Part shown: positions 11,210-19,004 of the stretch, piece by piece
Layout: each line of letters begins with the position of its first letter
Numbering within the stretch: position 1 is the stretch's first letter
Source of the DNA: Pseudoips prasinana
Lineage: Eukaryota; Arthropoda; Insecta; Lepidoptera; Nolidae
Length of the DNA: 64,000 bases
Assembly: GCA_951640165.1 (NCBI GenBank)
Contig: OX621263.1
Location: forward strand, 6,222,501 to 6,286,500
Reading direction: 5' to 3'
Program-made: the position numbers and the translations under genes
Notes under the pieces: model-generated
What the model was told of the DNA's origin: nothing
Databases searched by the model: none
What the model saw: only the letters and a program-made list of their open reading frames with translations

Positions 11210-11640
11210 TTTTGATGTGAAACATCTATAGCCGCACGAAAAACAGATTTCTGGCGTGGCGACGCATGCCGTGGTTTTTTTTTATTTTTATTTTTTTGGT
11301 TGCTAACATAATATGTACTTTTCGACTTCGACTTCGACTTCTACTTGGACTTCGACTTGACTTCGACTTTGTCTTCGACTGCGACTTATACTTCGACTTC
11401 GACTGCGACTTATACTTCGACTTCGACTTTGACTTCGACTTCGTCTTCGACTTTGACTTCGACTGCGACTTATACTTCAACTTAGACATCGACTTCGACT
11501 TCGACTGCGACTTATACTTCGACTTATACTTCGACTTCGACTTCGAATGCGACTTATACTTCGACTTCGACTTATGCATATTACTTTTACAAAATAATGT
11601 CGATGTTTCACATCTGCCAGGCATCCCGTGACGGCTCGCA
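11210..11640. repeat. Repeat element with degenerate hexanucleotide array, copy 1
   Basis: The flanks match those of the large array at 49680-50620. The left side has 'gatgtgaaacatctatag' and 'gacgcatgccgtgg', and the right side has 'tttacaaaataatgtcgatg' and 'tttcacatctgccaggc'. The core, about 11318-11575, is GACTTC-based but broken by ttatac and gactgc variants. Long open frames here are products of the repeat, not genes. Confidence 0.85.
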
Positions 11641-11679
11641 TTTTTTATTTATTAATTTATTAACATCATTCTTAAAACG

Positions 11680-11865
11680 ATGGCCGATAGGTGGGACTCC
11701 CCAATCTTGGGAAGGTGGATACGACTGCACGCAGTCAAGTATTTCACAGAGTCGGCGCGCTCTGCCACGATGCTCACGCAGCAATAAATAATGTTTTACT
11801 AACACTAGTATAAAAGTTATCATTGTAACAAACACATATGGAATTTATTCTGAATTAAATTATTG
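11680..11865. repeat. Interspersed repeat family S, copy 1
   Basis: Contains 'aatcttgggaaggtggatac', 'gactgcacgcagtcaagta' and 'gctcacgcagca'. The same ordered blocks are at 51770-51960. It is probably a LINE 3' region. Confidence 0.65.
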
Positions 11866-11974
11866 GGACGAAGTTCCTTATCGCGCGTTGTGAAAGGGGG
11901 CTAGACGGAAAAAAATCTTACGAAAAGTTGTCACGACACTTTTTGCAGCTTTGCGGCGTGCGCAAAGTTCTCTG

Positions 11975-12007
<33 letters not shown>

Positions 12008-12165
12008 TATAGAAAGCAAGCCAGATATTTTCATTTCTATTTCGCATTGAACGGTGTGGTGTCGCGACGATTATTTTTGTTGAGTGTATACAGGTTTTTT
12101 GTACATAATAAATAATAAGAAATAACTTCGTTCCATCCGGGTGTCACTTGACACCTCTCAAGTTT
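11866..12165. repeat. Repeat element T with (TC)n run
   Basis: It begins near 'gggacgaagttccttatcgc' and ends near 'taacttcgttccatccggg', a partly complementary pair suggesting terminal inverted repeats. A (TC)n microsatellite lies at about 11983-12007. It has no ORF. Confidence 0.5.
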
Positions 12166-12229
12166 TTTATTAATATATTATTATTATTATTTAAATCACC
12201 GTGGTCTGAGGCCATAATATAATAATATA

Positions 12230-12460
12230 TACCTACATATATACATAGACTCACGCCTGTTTCCCGGAAGGGTAGGCAGGGACAACAGATTTCTATTTGT
12301 CACGATCTTTGCCTCGTTTACTGTTATTACATTTTTCATACATGCTCGCCGGCTTCGGGTACTTATATCCTGGCCTTTCTTGAGAACGTCTCCGATTTGG
12401 TCAGATAATGTTCTACGAGGTCTTTCGCTCTCGGTTCTACCATTCACACAGGCCAGGTAG
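12230..12460 (-). repeat. RTE-C LINE 3' fragment
   Basis: The reverse complement encodes the same C-terminal phrases (PRRTLSDQIGDVLKKGQ, ACMKN) as the plus-strand copy at 49026-49499. It ends in the same 3' sequence 'gggaaacaggcgtgagtcta'. Further copies are at 15280-15478 (-) and 27115-27290 (-). Confidence 0.8.
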
Positions 12461-12470
12461 GTATGCTACT

Positions 12471-12735
12471 TTTTTCATACAATGGTATATGATGACGGCT
12501 GGTCGTGCCGTGGCCGAAATTTGGTCGGGAGGACATCATCATCATATACCATTGTATGAATCATCATATGACACGGCGGCCAGTCTTAATGGAGACTAGC
12601 CAATTGCGCAGGAGATATTATAGTGTACAAGTGCGCAAACACGGGGGCACTTTCTATTCACTCTCATGATCCGATGGGACGCCTAGCGACACGACCGGAA
12701 AGAGTTCAGGTACAGGACCGACGGCTAACCACCTG
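12471..12735 (-). repeat. SINE family G pieces in inverted arrangement
   Basis: 12590-12735 is the minus-strand tail of SINE G (gcgcaggagatattatagtg, 'actctcatgatccgatggga'). A short plus-strand end (gccgtggccgaaatttggtc) lies at 12505-12530. The phrase 'catacaatggtatatgatga' and its complement form a hairpin between them. Confidence 0.65.
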
Positions 12736-12770
12736 GGCTTGAAGTTACAGCCTTAGCAGTTACTTCTCAT

Positions 12771-12872
12771 TATCAAGGCGCAATAACAGCACAGAGCCAC
12801 TCATAATCGATAAAGGTCGCTCACCTTTATCGATTATGAGTGGCTCTGTGCTGTTATTGCGCCTTGATAATC
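12771..12872. repeat. Nearly perfect long palindrome
   Basis: An arm of about 46 bases (including 'gcaataacagcacagagcca' and 'ctcataatcgataaaggt') is followed after about 5 bases by its exact complement. Such identity implies either recent origin or continuing gene conversion. It has no coding capacity. Confidence 0.85.
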
Positions 12873-12884
12873 ATCATATTATGG

Positions 12885-13112
12885 GTAGTCGCTTTAAGTA
12901 GACGAAGTTTAAGGGGATATAGAATCGGTGGTCAAAAGATTCAAGTCAAACTAAAATTTATAATATCGTCACCAGTATTTGCAGATTGACCAGACTTGTA
13001 GTAGGAGCACTCTGATTTGATCCTATAGCATACTCCAGTGAAGACTTTAAGAAGTTGTCAGTAGCCAATGCCTGTGAATACAGCTTCAGGACTGAAGTCT
13101 ACAAGGTAAGAT
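12885..13112 (-). pseudogene. Decayed partial copy 2 of gene A exon 2
   Basis: About 12975-13112 aligns with part of gene A exon 2 near 14420-14560: 'atcctatagcatactcc', 'gaagactttaagaagtt' and 'gcctgtgaatacagcttcag'. The preceding 12890-12970 matches gene A's 3'-flanking sequence (tatagaatcggt, then 'caaaagattcaagtcaaac'), so the duplicated unit included the 3' UTR. Frameshifts and a deletion remove the ORF, and the signal exon is absent. Confidence 0.75.
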
Positions 13113-13489
13113 TACAACATAGATGGTTACGCGCAACCGACAAGGCGTGAGATCACATACGTAGCGGTTGCTTCTAATTATTAAGGCCTAATGACATACC
13201 ACAGTTGGTTGCCCATAATGGGGTGGACTGTACAGGGTCCCATCACGGGGATATATAGTTCCACACTGTCCATGACCACAACGTTACATTGTCTAAGTAA
13301 AATCGATATTTCAGATTTATGGAGTCTAGAAACCTTAGGTATCAAAAACCCAGCCGAACAAGATGTTAAAGCAAAACACGACGCTATGGTCCTCGAAGCG
13401 TTTGAGAGAACCATCACGGTGAATAGAGATCACCACTACGAGGTGTGTCTGCCATGGTAATGGCACATGGCATGGCTACAGTTAGTTGT

Positions 13490-13725
13490 GATGGTGGTCC
13501 ATGACAACTAACTGTAGCAGACCCGGCAGTAACTTCCCCCCGATCCCAATCAGCACATCGTCCGACTGACGAGATCAGAGTCGTCAGCAGTCCTTGCAGA
13601 TTCACCACCCCAGTAGTAGGAGTACTTGGATTGGCTTCTATAGCATACTCCGGTAAAGACTTTAAGAAGTAGACTAGCCAATGCCTGTCAATACAGCTTC
13701 AGGACTGAAGTCTACAAGGTAAGAT
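13490..13725 (-). pseudogene. Decayed partial copy 1 of gene A exon 2
   Basis: Aligns over most of its length with 14310-14560: 'ggcagtaacttccccccgat', 'cccaatcagcacatc', 'cagcagtccttgcagattca' and 'agcatactccggtaaagac'. The VVNLQGLLTTLISSV segment of gene A is still readable, but a small deletion and later stops break the frame. Immediately below it, 'ctacagttagttgt' at about 13473 forms a hairpin with the pseudogene's own edge. The segment 13725-13850 repeats the 13100-13230 sequence downstream of copy 2. Confidence 0.82.
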
Positions 13726-14279
13726 TACAACATAGATGGTTACGCGCAACCGACAAGGCGTGAGTTCACAGACAGACGTAGCGGTTGCTTTTAATTATTA
13801 AGGCCTAATGACATAGCACAGTTGGTTACCCATAATCGACAAAGGTGAGTGGTCATATCATGGATAGTCGCTTTAAGTAGACGAGGTGTAAGGGGATATA
13901 GAATGGCAAAGCAATGGGCAGAATATCTTGAATGGAAAGCAAGCAAGTCGTACTACCATAAAGAGGCAGATAAAACGAAAACTGGTTCAGCAAGTTGAGG
14001 AAAACATGGCATCTGCAGTGCAATCCCACGCACATCAACACAATGAGTACATATAGTGTATCAGTTAGGTACTCCATGGTTTGGTTCAAATAATAAAATA
14101 CTGCACTGTTTGTGGTATTTCTATACGAATAAGGTATATTATAAAAATAAATGAATATAAAATATTTTTATATAGAATCGGTGTTCAAAAGATTCAAGTC
14201 AAACATAAAATGAAACTAGATTTTATAATATCAATTTAAGTAATATATTTACACTAACGTTACACAAATATCACATGAA

Positions 14280-16271
14280 TTAAAGTAGCAAACTGAGCAG
14301 CGCTTCCACCACCATGACAACTAACTGTAGAAGCCCCGGCAGTAACTTCCCCCCGATCCCAATCAGCACATCATCCGTTATCTCCGCGACGGACGAGATC
14401 AGCGTCGTCAGCAGTCCTTGCAGATTCACCACTCCAGTAGTTGGAGTACTAGGATTTGCTCCTATAGCATACTCCGGTAAAGACCTTAAGAAGTTAACTA
14501 TAGCTAACGCTTGTGAATAGAGCTTCAGGAGAGAAGTCTCCAGGGCTCCTAAGTCTACAGGTATTAGGCAACTGATATTAGAAGGTAAGGTGTCAAAGAT
14601 GGACAGTAAGGAAAGAAGGAGGTTGTACACGTTGTTTAAGAGGGGAAGAAGAATGTTAACTAAAGGGTAGACTGCAGGTAATTGGACGCCGGATACTGCT
14701 GTAACTGGTTGCTGGAAATATAAAAAACATATGATTATTGATAATAAAAATAAACACGGTAAGACTTGGTTGGACATATATCTTCATCATCATCATATAT
14801 AGCTGAAAGATGTTTACTGCTAGACAACGGCCTGCCCCGAAGATCTACACATTGTGTTAATTAATTTGGGGGGCTAATGACATAATCGCTACTCTTGTCA
14901 CTATGATGCTCATAGTACTCAAAGAAAAGTTATTGCCGATTCTCTGGCCTATATTATCCTGGGACATTATTCTCACACCGTCATCTGATCCCAAATGAAG
15001 CACAGATTGTACAGACGCCAGCACATCAAGCTACCCCAATCTGTCAAGTTTCCCCAATTGAAAGTGAATCTTATTCTTATGAGATAAATTTGAAAATCTA
15101 TAAAAGAAATTCGACAGATTGGGGTAGCTGTGCTGACGTCTGTACTACGGAAATCAGGCAGCAGATATATTAATATTACTTAATAGCCAACTTCTACGCC
15201 CCCCACGGGATGAGATGGGGTGGTGATATTTTTTTCCGGCAGCCACCCATCTTTAATATAATAAATAATATATGTACATACAAAGACACACGCCTGTTTT
15301 CCAGAAGGATAGGCAGAGAAAACGGATTTCCATTTGTCACGACCTTTGCACACCTCTTTTGCTCTTTTGTTTAGGGTACTTCTGACCTGGCCTTTCCTGA
15401 GAACCTATCCGATTTAGTCAGAGAATGTTCTACGAGGTCTTCTCCTTCCGGTTGTCTCATACACACAGGCCAGATATACGGGCCAAAAAAGAGATTTTGG
15501 GATTTTTCCGTAAGAAGAAAATTCTCAGTATCAGCCCAAAGTCTGGAAGTTGGCGGTATTTCACCCCCGTGCTTCGGAGAGCACGTTAAGGGGCCTATTA
15601 CAGTCCACTAGCGCCGCCAATCGAAAAAATGTCATAACTCGTAAATAGAATCAAAAATACAAAATGTGGTCTATTATTACTGTAGAAAAGGCAATAACAT
15701 AATTTTATAACACATTGTCAACACTTGAAATATGGCTGTTTAGCTAAATCGTGCATTTGTAACAAAAACGGCCGTTTATGTTTTGAATGCACGATTTAGC
15801 TAAACAGCTATATTTCAAGTGTTGATAAGGTGTTATACAATTACGTTATTGCCTTTTCCACTGTAATAATAGAACATATTTTGTATTTTTGATTCTATTT
15901 ACGAGTTATGACATTTTTTCGATTGGCGGCGCTAGTGGACTGTAATAGGCCTCTTAAGCCGTCGGTCTTGTACCTGACGTCTTTCCGGTCGTGTCGCTAG
16001 TCGTCCCATCGGATCATGAGAGTGATGGAATAAAAAGTGCGCCTGTGTTTGCGCACACACTTGTGCACTATAATATGTCCTGCGCAATTGGCTAATCTCA
16101 ATTGAGAATGGCCGCAGTGGCCGAAATTCGGCTGAGAAGACCTCACAGTAACCTGATTAAGAAACTTATAGGAAAATAATTATTCCTTTAATATAATTAT
16201 TTCGTTAATATTTAACTTACCGCAACGAAAACGATGGCTGCGCACAAAATAACTAAACAGACTTTCGTCAT
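14280..16271 (-). CDS. Gene A: secreted leucine-rich hydrophobic protein (160 aa)
   Basis: Unrecognised gene with two exons. Exon 1 (16221-16271) encodes the signal peptide MTKVCLVILCAAIVFVA and ends at a GTAAGT donor. Exon 2 (14280-14711) starts after a pyrimidine-rich tract and 'tttccag' and reads QPVTAVSGVQLPAVYP onward. Both join in phase 0. The codons open upstream of 14711 are intron. The mature chain of about 143 aa is roughly one quarter leucine, in amphipathic or hydrophobic helical stretches, with one Cys (ISCLIP) and a Thr/Pro break (NPSTPTTG) in the middle. It has no recognised domain. The helices lie beyond the signal, so it could be a helical secreted protein or be membrane-associated. 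It is divergent from gene B, and two decayed copies lie just downstream. The exon structure is well supported; the function is unknown. Confidence 0.82.
14780..15200. repeat. Intronic repeat debris of gene A (family L/B, SINE E with MITE H)
   Basis: 14790-14930 holds decayed RTE/family L sequence. 14945-15009 and 15145-15180 are the two halves of a SINE E copy (atattatcctgggacattat, 'catctgatcccaa', then 'cggaaatcaggcag'), split by a MITE H copy. Confidence 0.6.
15010..15144. mobile_element. Foldback MITE family H, copy 2
   Basis: TACAGACGCCAGCACATCAA starts the left arm, and the right arm ends 'gacgtctgta'. It sits at the TA within the 'gcttgtactatgg' site of a minus-strand SINE E. Confidence 0.88.
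15280..15478 (-). repeat. RTE-C LINE 3' fragment
   Basis: Reverse complement of the 49300-49510 region, including 'acacgcctgttttcc' and 'gaatgttctacgaggtctt'. It lies in the intron of gene A, in the same orientation as the gene. Confidence 0.75.
15480..16145 (+). repeat. SINE family G split by a TTAA MITE
   Basis: The left part (15480-15589) ends 'gagagcacgttaa'. The right part (15954-16145) resumes 'ttaagccgtcggtc' and runs to 'ggccgaaattcggctgagaa'. In the uninterrupted copy at 47430-47800 the corresponding junction reads 'gagagcacgtaaagccgtcg'. Confidence 0.85.
15590..15953. mobile_element. Foldback MITE flanked by TTAA
   Basis: A 364-bp element consisting of two long, nearly complementary arms. 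The outer ends are ggggcctattacagtccac and its complement, with one mismatch at the second base. Exact TTAA copies flank it at 15586-15589 and 15954-15957. The TTAA target suggests mobilisation by a piggyBac-type transposase, which is inference. It has no ORF. Confidence 0.88.
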
Positions 16272-16340
16272 TTTTATAAATTTTATATGTTTACCCTGCC
16301 CTAAAATTATATTTACAATATTTTAATATTAGTAAAACAG

Positions 16341-16352
16341 TTTTATATATAT
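16341..16352 (-). promoter_or_regulatory. TATA box of gene A
   Basis: The minus strand reads tatatataaaac, about 70-80 bases before the ATG at 16271. The predicted transcript start is near 16315, giving a 5' UTR of roughly 45 bases. The geometry matches genes B and E. Confidence 0.55.
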
Positions 16353-16494
16353 GTTTTGTTACATAAGTTAGCGTTACTATTGTACGATAAAATATAATAT
16401 TATCTACATAATCTTTTATTTCAATGTAGTTACTTCATTATTTTGTCAATCTGTACGTATTGTTTAAGTAATATTTTTTTATATGCTTATTATA

Positions 16495-16765
16495 ATAATA
16501 ATATCACAATATGATATCTTAGGACATTATTTAAAAACGGTCATCTGATCCCAAACTAAACAGAGCATGTACTATGGAAACCACATAACTGATTTACCTA
16601 CTACATATATTACTTCTTTTGTAAATACATACTTATATAGATAATCACACCCAGTCTCAAGACAAACAGACATGTTCATGCACACAGATATCTATCCTGG
16701 GTGGGAATCGAACCCACGACCTGCGGCGTGCAAAGCAAGCATTTACCAACCACGCCACAGGCCCG
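16495..16765 (-). repeat. tRNA-derived SINE, family E
   Basis: A minus-strand copy. The head is 'cctgtggcgtggttggtaaa' and 'gtgggttcgattcccaccca' (box B). The body contains 'gcatgaacatgtctgttt' and 'gagactgggtgtgattatc'. It is the most abundant SINE in the window. The tRNA-like head is not a functional tRNA. Confidence 0.85.
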
Positions 16766-16799
16766 TCAAAATACCAAGCCCGTATATAGACGAAACTAA

Positions 16800-17510
16800 G
16801 GACTCCATTACAAAAGAAAAACCTCCCATCGTCAGCACCATGTGATCTGAAAGACGTCCACTGATGGACATAGGTCTCTCTCTCCACAGCTGCCGGTCTT
16901 GCGCTCCCCCAAATCCAGCGGCTTCTAGTGACCCACAAAATTCTTCGGTCCATATATAAGGAGGGCTGCCCATACTCAATCTTTCAGTTCCTGGTCGTCA
17001 ATTGAGAATCTTTCTGGCCCAGTGGTTGACGGCTCTATTTTCTTTGGGCACTGCCCACTGCCATTGAGTTTTGTAATTCTTCGGGCTACATTGTAACCAA
17101 TGTATTTCATCATCATCATATCAGCCGAAAGACGACCACTGCTGGACATAGGCCTCTCTCCCCTTTGGTAGAGAGGCCTATGTCCAGCAGTGGTCGTCTT
17201 GGAGATCTTGGAGATCTTTATCTCCAAGACTTCCAGCGAACCTCACGAGATTATCGGTCCATCTTGTAGCGGGCCTACCCACACTGTGTCTTCTGGTTCG
17301 TGGTCACCACTCTAGAACCTTTCTGCCCCAACGTCCGTCGGTTCTACGAGCTGTGTGCCCTGCCCCCTGCCACTTCAGCTTGGCAATTCTCGGGCTATGA
17401 TGGTTACTTTGGTTTTCCTGCGGATCTCAGCATTTCTGATTCAATCTCGCAGGGAAACTCCAAGCATAGTCCTTTCCATTGCTCTTTGGGTGACCTGGAG
17501 CCTGCTTAAG
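16800..17510 (-). repeat. RTE-B LINE fragments, two joined in inverted orientation
   Basis: 16830-17095 and 17230-17510 are minus-strand RTE-B sequence (ggcaattctcgggctatg, 'gcatttctgattcaatctcg'). Between them, about 17128-17203, the 3' tail 'agacgaccactgctggacat' faces its exact complement across an 11-base centre. This is a head-to-head junction of two insertions. Confidence 0.75.
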
Positions 17511-17514
17511 TTAA

Positions 17515-18300
17515 GTTCAGATAAGATGATTTTTTTTTTCATAAACTATTTATACAAAATTGGGTTACATTCAATTTTAAAATTAAACCTGATGTAGTGC
17601 ATTGTTAATTTCATTATGATAACTTCAGATAAGGTGTATTAATTGTTTTATTAAACCACTTATACGAAATTGGATTGTATTATTTTTTTAAATTAAATTT
17701 GAGATGTAGTGCATCGGTAATTTCATTATGATAAGTTCAGAAAAGGTGTATTTATTATAGTTCATCGTGAATTTCATTTAGTTTCTTATTTTTATTCTTC
17801 TGGTGGCGGCTATTTCCAGTCCCCGGAGGTCCTGGTAACACTGGGTCCAGCGATGAACTATTGTGCTCGCCGCTCCAACTAAACTTCCCTTTCCAGGAGG
17901 CAGGAGTATCGATAACATCGTCCTGGTGCAAGAAATGTTGGCCCAGGACTGTGTTACGTTTATGCATCAGTTTTCCTCGATCGTTGTCCTCGATACTCGC
18001 ATGACCCGGTACCCATTGAAGTATCACCTTGTTCCTAAGGCACAATGTGTTGAGACTGTCAATGCAGTTCATAACCAGCCCTGACGTTATAGTGCCAGAG
18101 TTCAAGGCTAGGAGAGCCGCTTGACTCTCTGAATGGATGAGTATTGCATTGTATAGTAGTAACGTTGTACCTTCAACTTTGAAATTAAACCTGAGATGTA
18201 GTGCATCGTTAATTTAATTAAGTTCAGATAAGGTGTATTAATTACATAATTAGAAATTAGATTTTGTAAAATGACATTATATTTTGATTGTATTAAGTTT
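17515..18300. repeat. Minisatellite of about 117 bp units split by a LINE fragment
   Basis: Units share 'ttcagataaggtgtattaat', 'gagatgtagtgcatcg' and 'aatttcattatgataa'. Two units lie at 17515-17750 and the array resumes at 18166-18300 after the LINE piece. Confidence 0.7.
17755..18165 (-). pseudogene. LINE RNase H domain fragment
   Basis: The minus-strand frame reads AILIHSESQAALLALNSGTI, then LVMNCIDSLNTL and VILQWVPGHASIEDNDRG. This matches the I/jockey-group RNase HI arrangement, with an Asp or Glu region, a helix and the WVPGH box. The Asp expected in 'DSQAA' appears here as Glu (SESQAA). RT and endonuclease are missing. The piece is inserted in the minisatellite. Confidence 0.8.
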
Positions 18301-18320
18301 TTTTTGTGACAAAACAGTCG

Positions 18321-18323
<3 letters not shown>

Positions 18324-18366
<43 letters not shown>
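18324..18366. repeat. (TA)n microsatellite
   Basis: A pure AT-dinucleotide run adjoining the truncated end of a SINE F copy. Confidence 0.9.
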
Positions 18367-18372
<6 letters not shown>

Positions 18373-18670
18373 GTAGGGACACTGTCACACAGATCATCCT
18401 AGCCCCAAACTAAGCAAAGCTTGTACTATGGGTACCAGGCGACGATATACATACTTATATAGATAGATAAATTCTTAAATACATAGAAAACATCCATGAC
18501 TCAGAAAACAAATACCCTCTATTTTGGATACAATATAAACATATCGATATTTTTTTATGCGATTTAGTTGGCAAACAAGAATACGTTCCACTTGATCGTA
18601 AGTGGTCACTGTAGCCTATGAAGGCTTGCAACACCAGGGGCATCATTACCGCGTTGACAACCCTTTAGAA
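18367..18670 (-). repeat. Truncated SINE F and an unnamed repeat
   Basis: 18367-18510 is the minus-strand 3' part of SINE F (gacactgtcacacagatcat). 18550-18665 carries 'gatcgtaagtggtcactgta', 'ttgcaacaccaggggcatca' and 'accgcgttgacaaccctt', which I take to be a common lepidopteran repeat phrase. Confidence 0.65.
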
Positions 18671-18934
18671 ACCTTATAACTCCCTTGATCATGCGCTTGA
18701 CACAAAATGGCAAGTGTAAACTGACTCACTGAATCACGTATGACCTCAAATCAAGGTTCCAAATTTAAATCCCAAATTATTTGTCCAATCAAAATGAGCC
18801 AATCCATCGTCTACAAAATTGAATGATAATAAGAAAATTTCGTTACAGATAACGTTCAAATAAAATGATTAAGTTTCCTCATTAGTTTTGTAACGACAAA
18901 TTGCATGTTATTACATGTTTACGATAAAACTTCC

Positions 18935-18943
18935 TTATATAGT
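18935..18943 (+). promoter_or_regulatory. TATA box of gene B
   Basis: ttatatagt lies about 66 bases before the ATG at 19005. The predicted start of transcription is near 18965. Confidence 0.5.
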
Positions 18944-19004
18944 GACTTTTGTTTCCATAGACAAACATAATTTGATAAGTAGTGGTGTAGTTTATTTTTT
19001 AAAT

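Noticed and set aside
11226..11631. ORFs of 121-132 codons rich in KS or DF
   Set aside because: These are translations of the degenerate hexamer array of the same repeat element.
13181..13608. Small ORFs around the gene A pseudocopies
   Set aside because: They mix pseudogene, repeat and hairpin sequence. The similarity to gene A is real but frames are broken.
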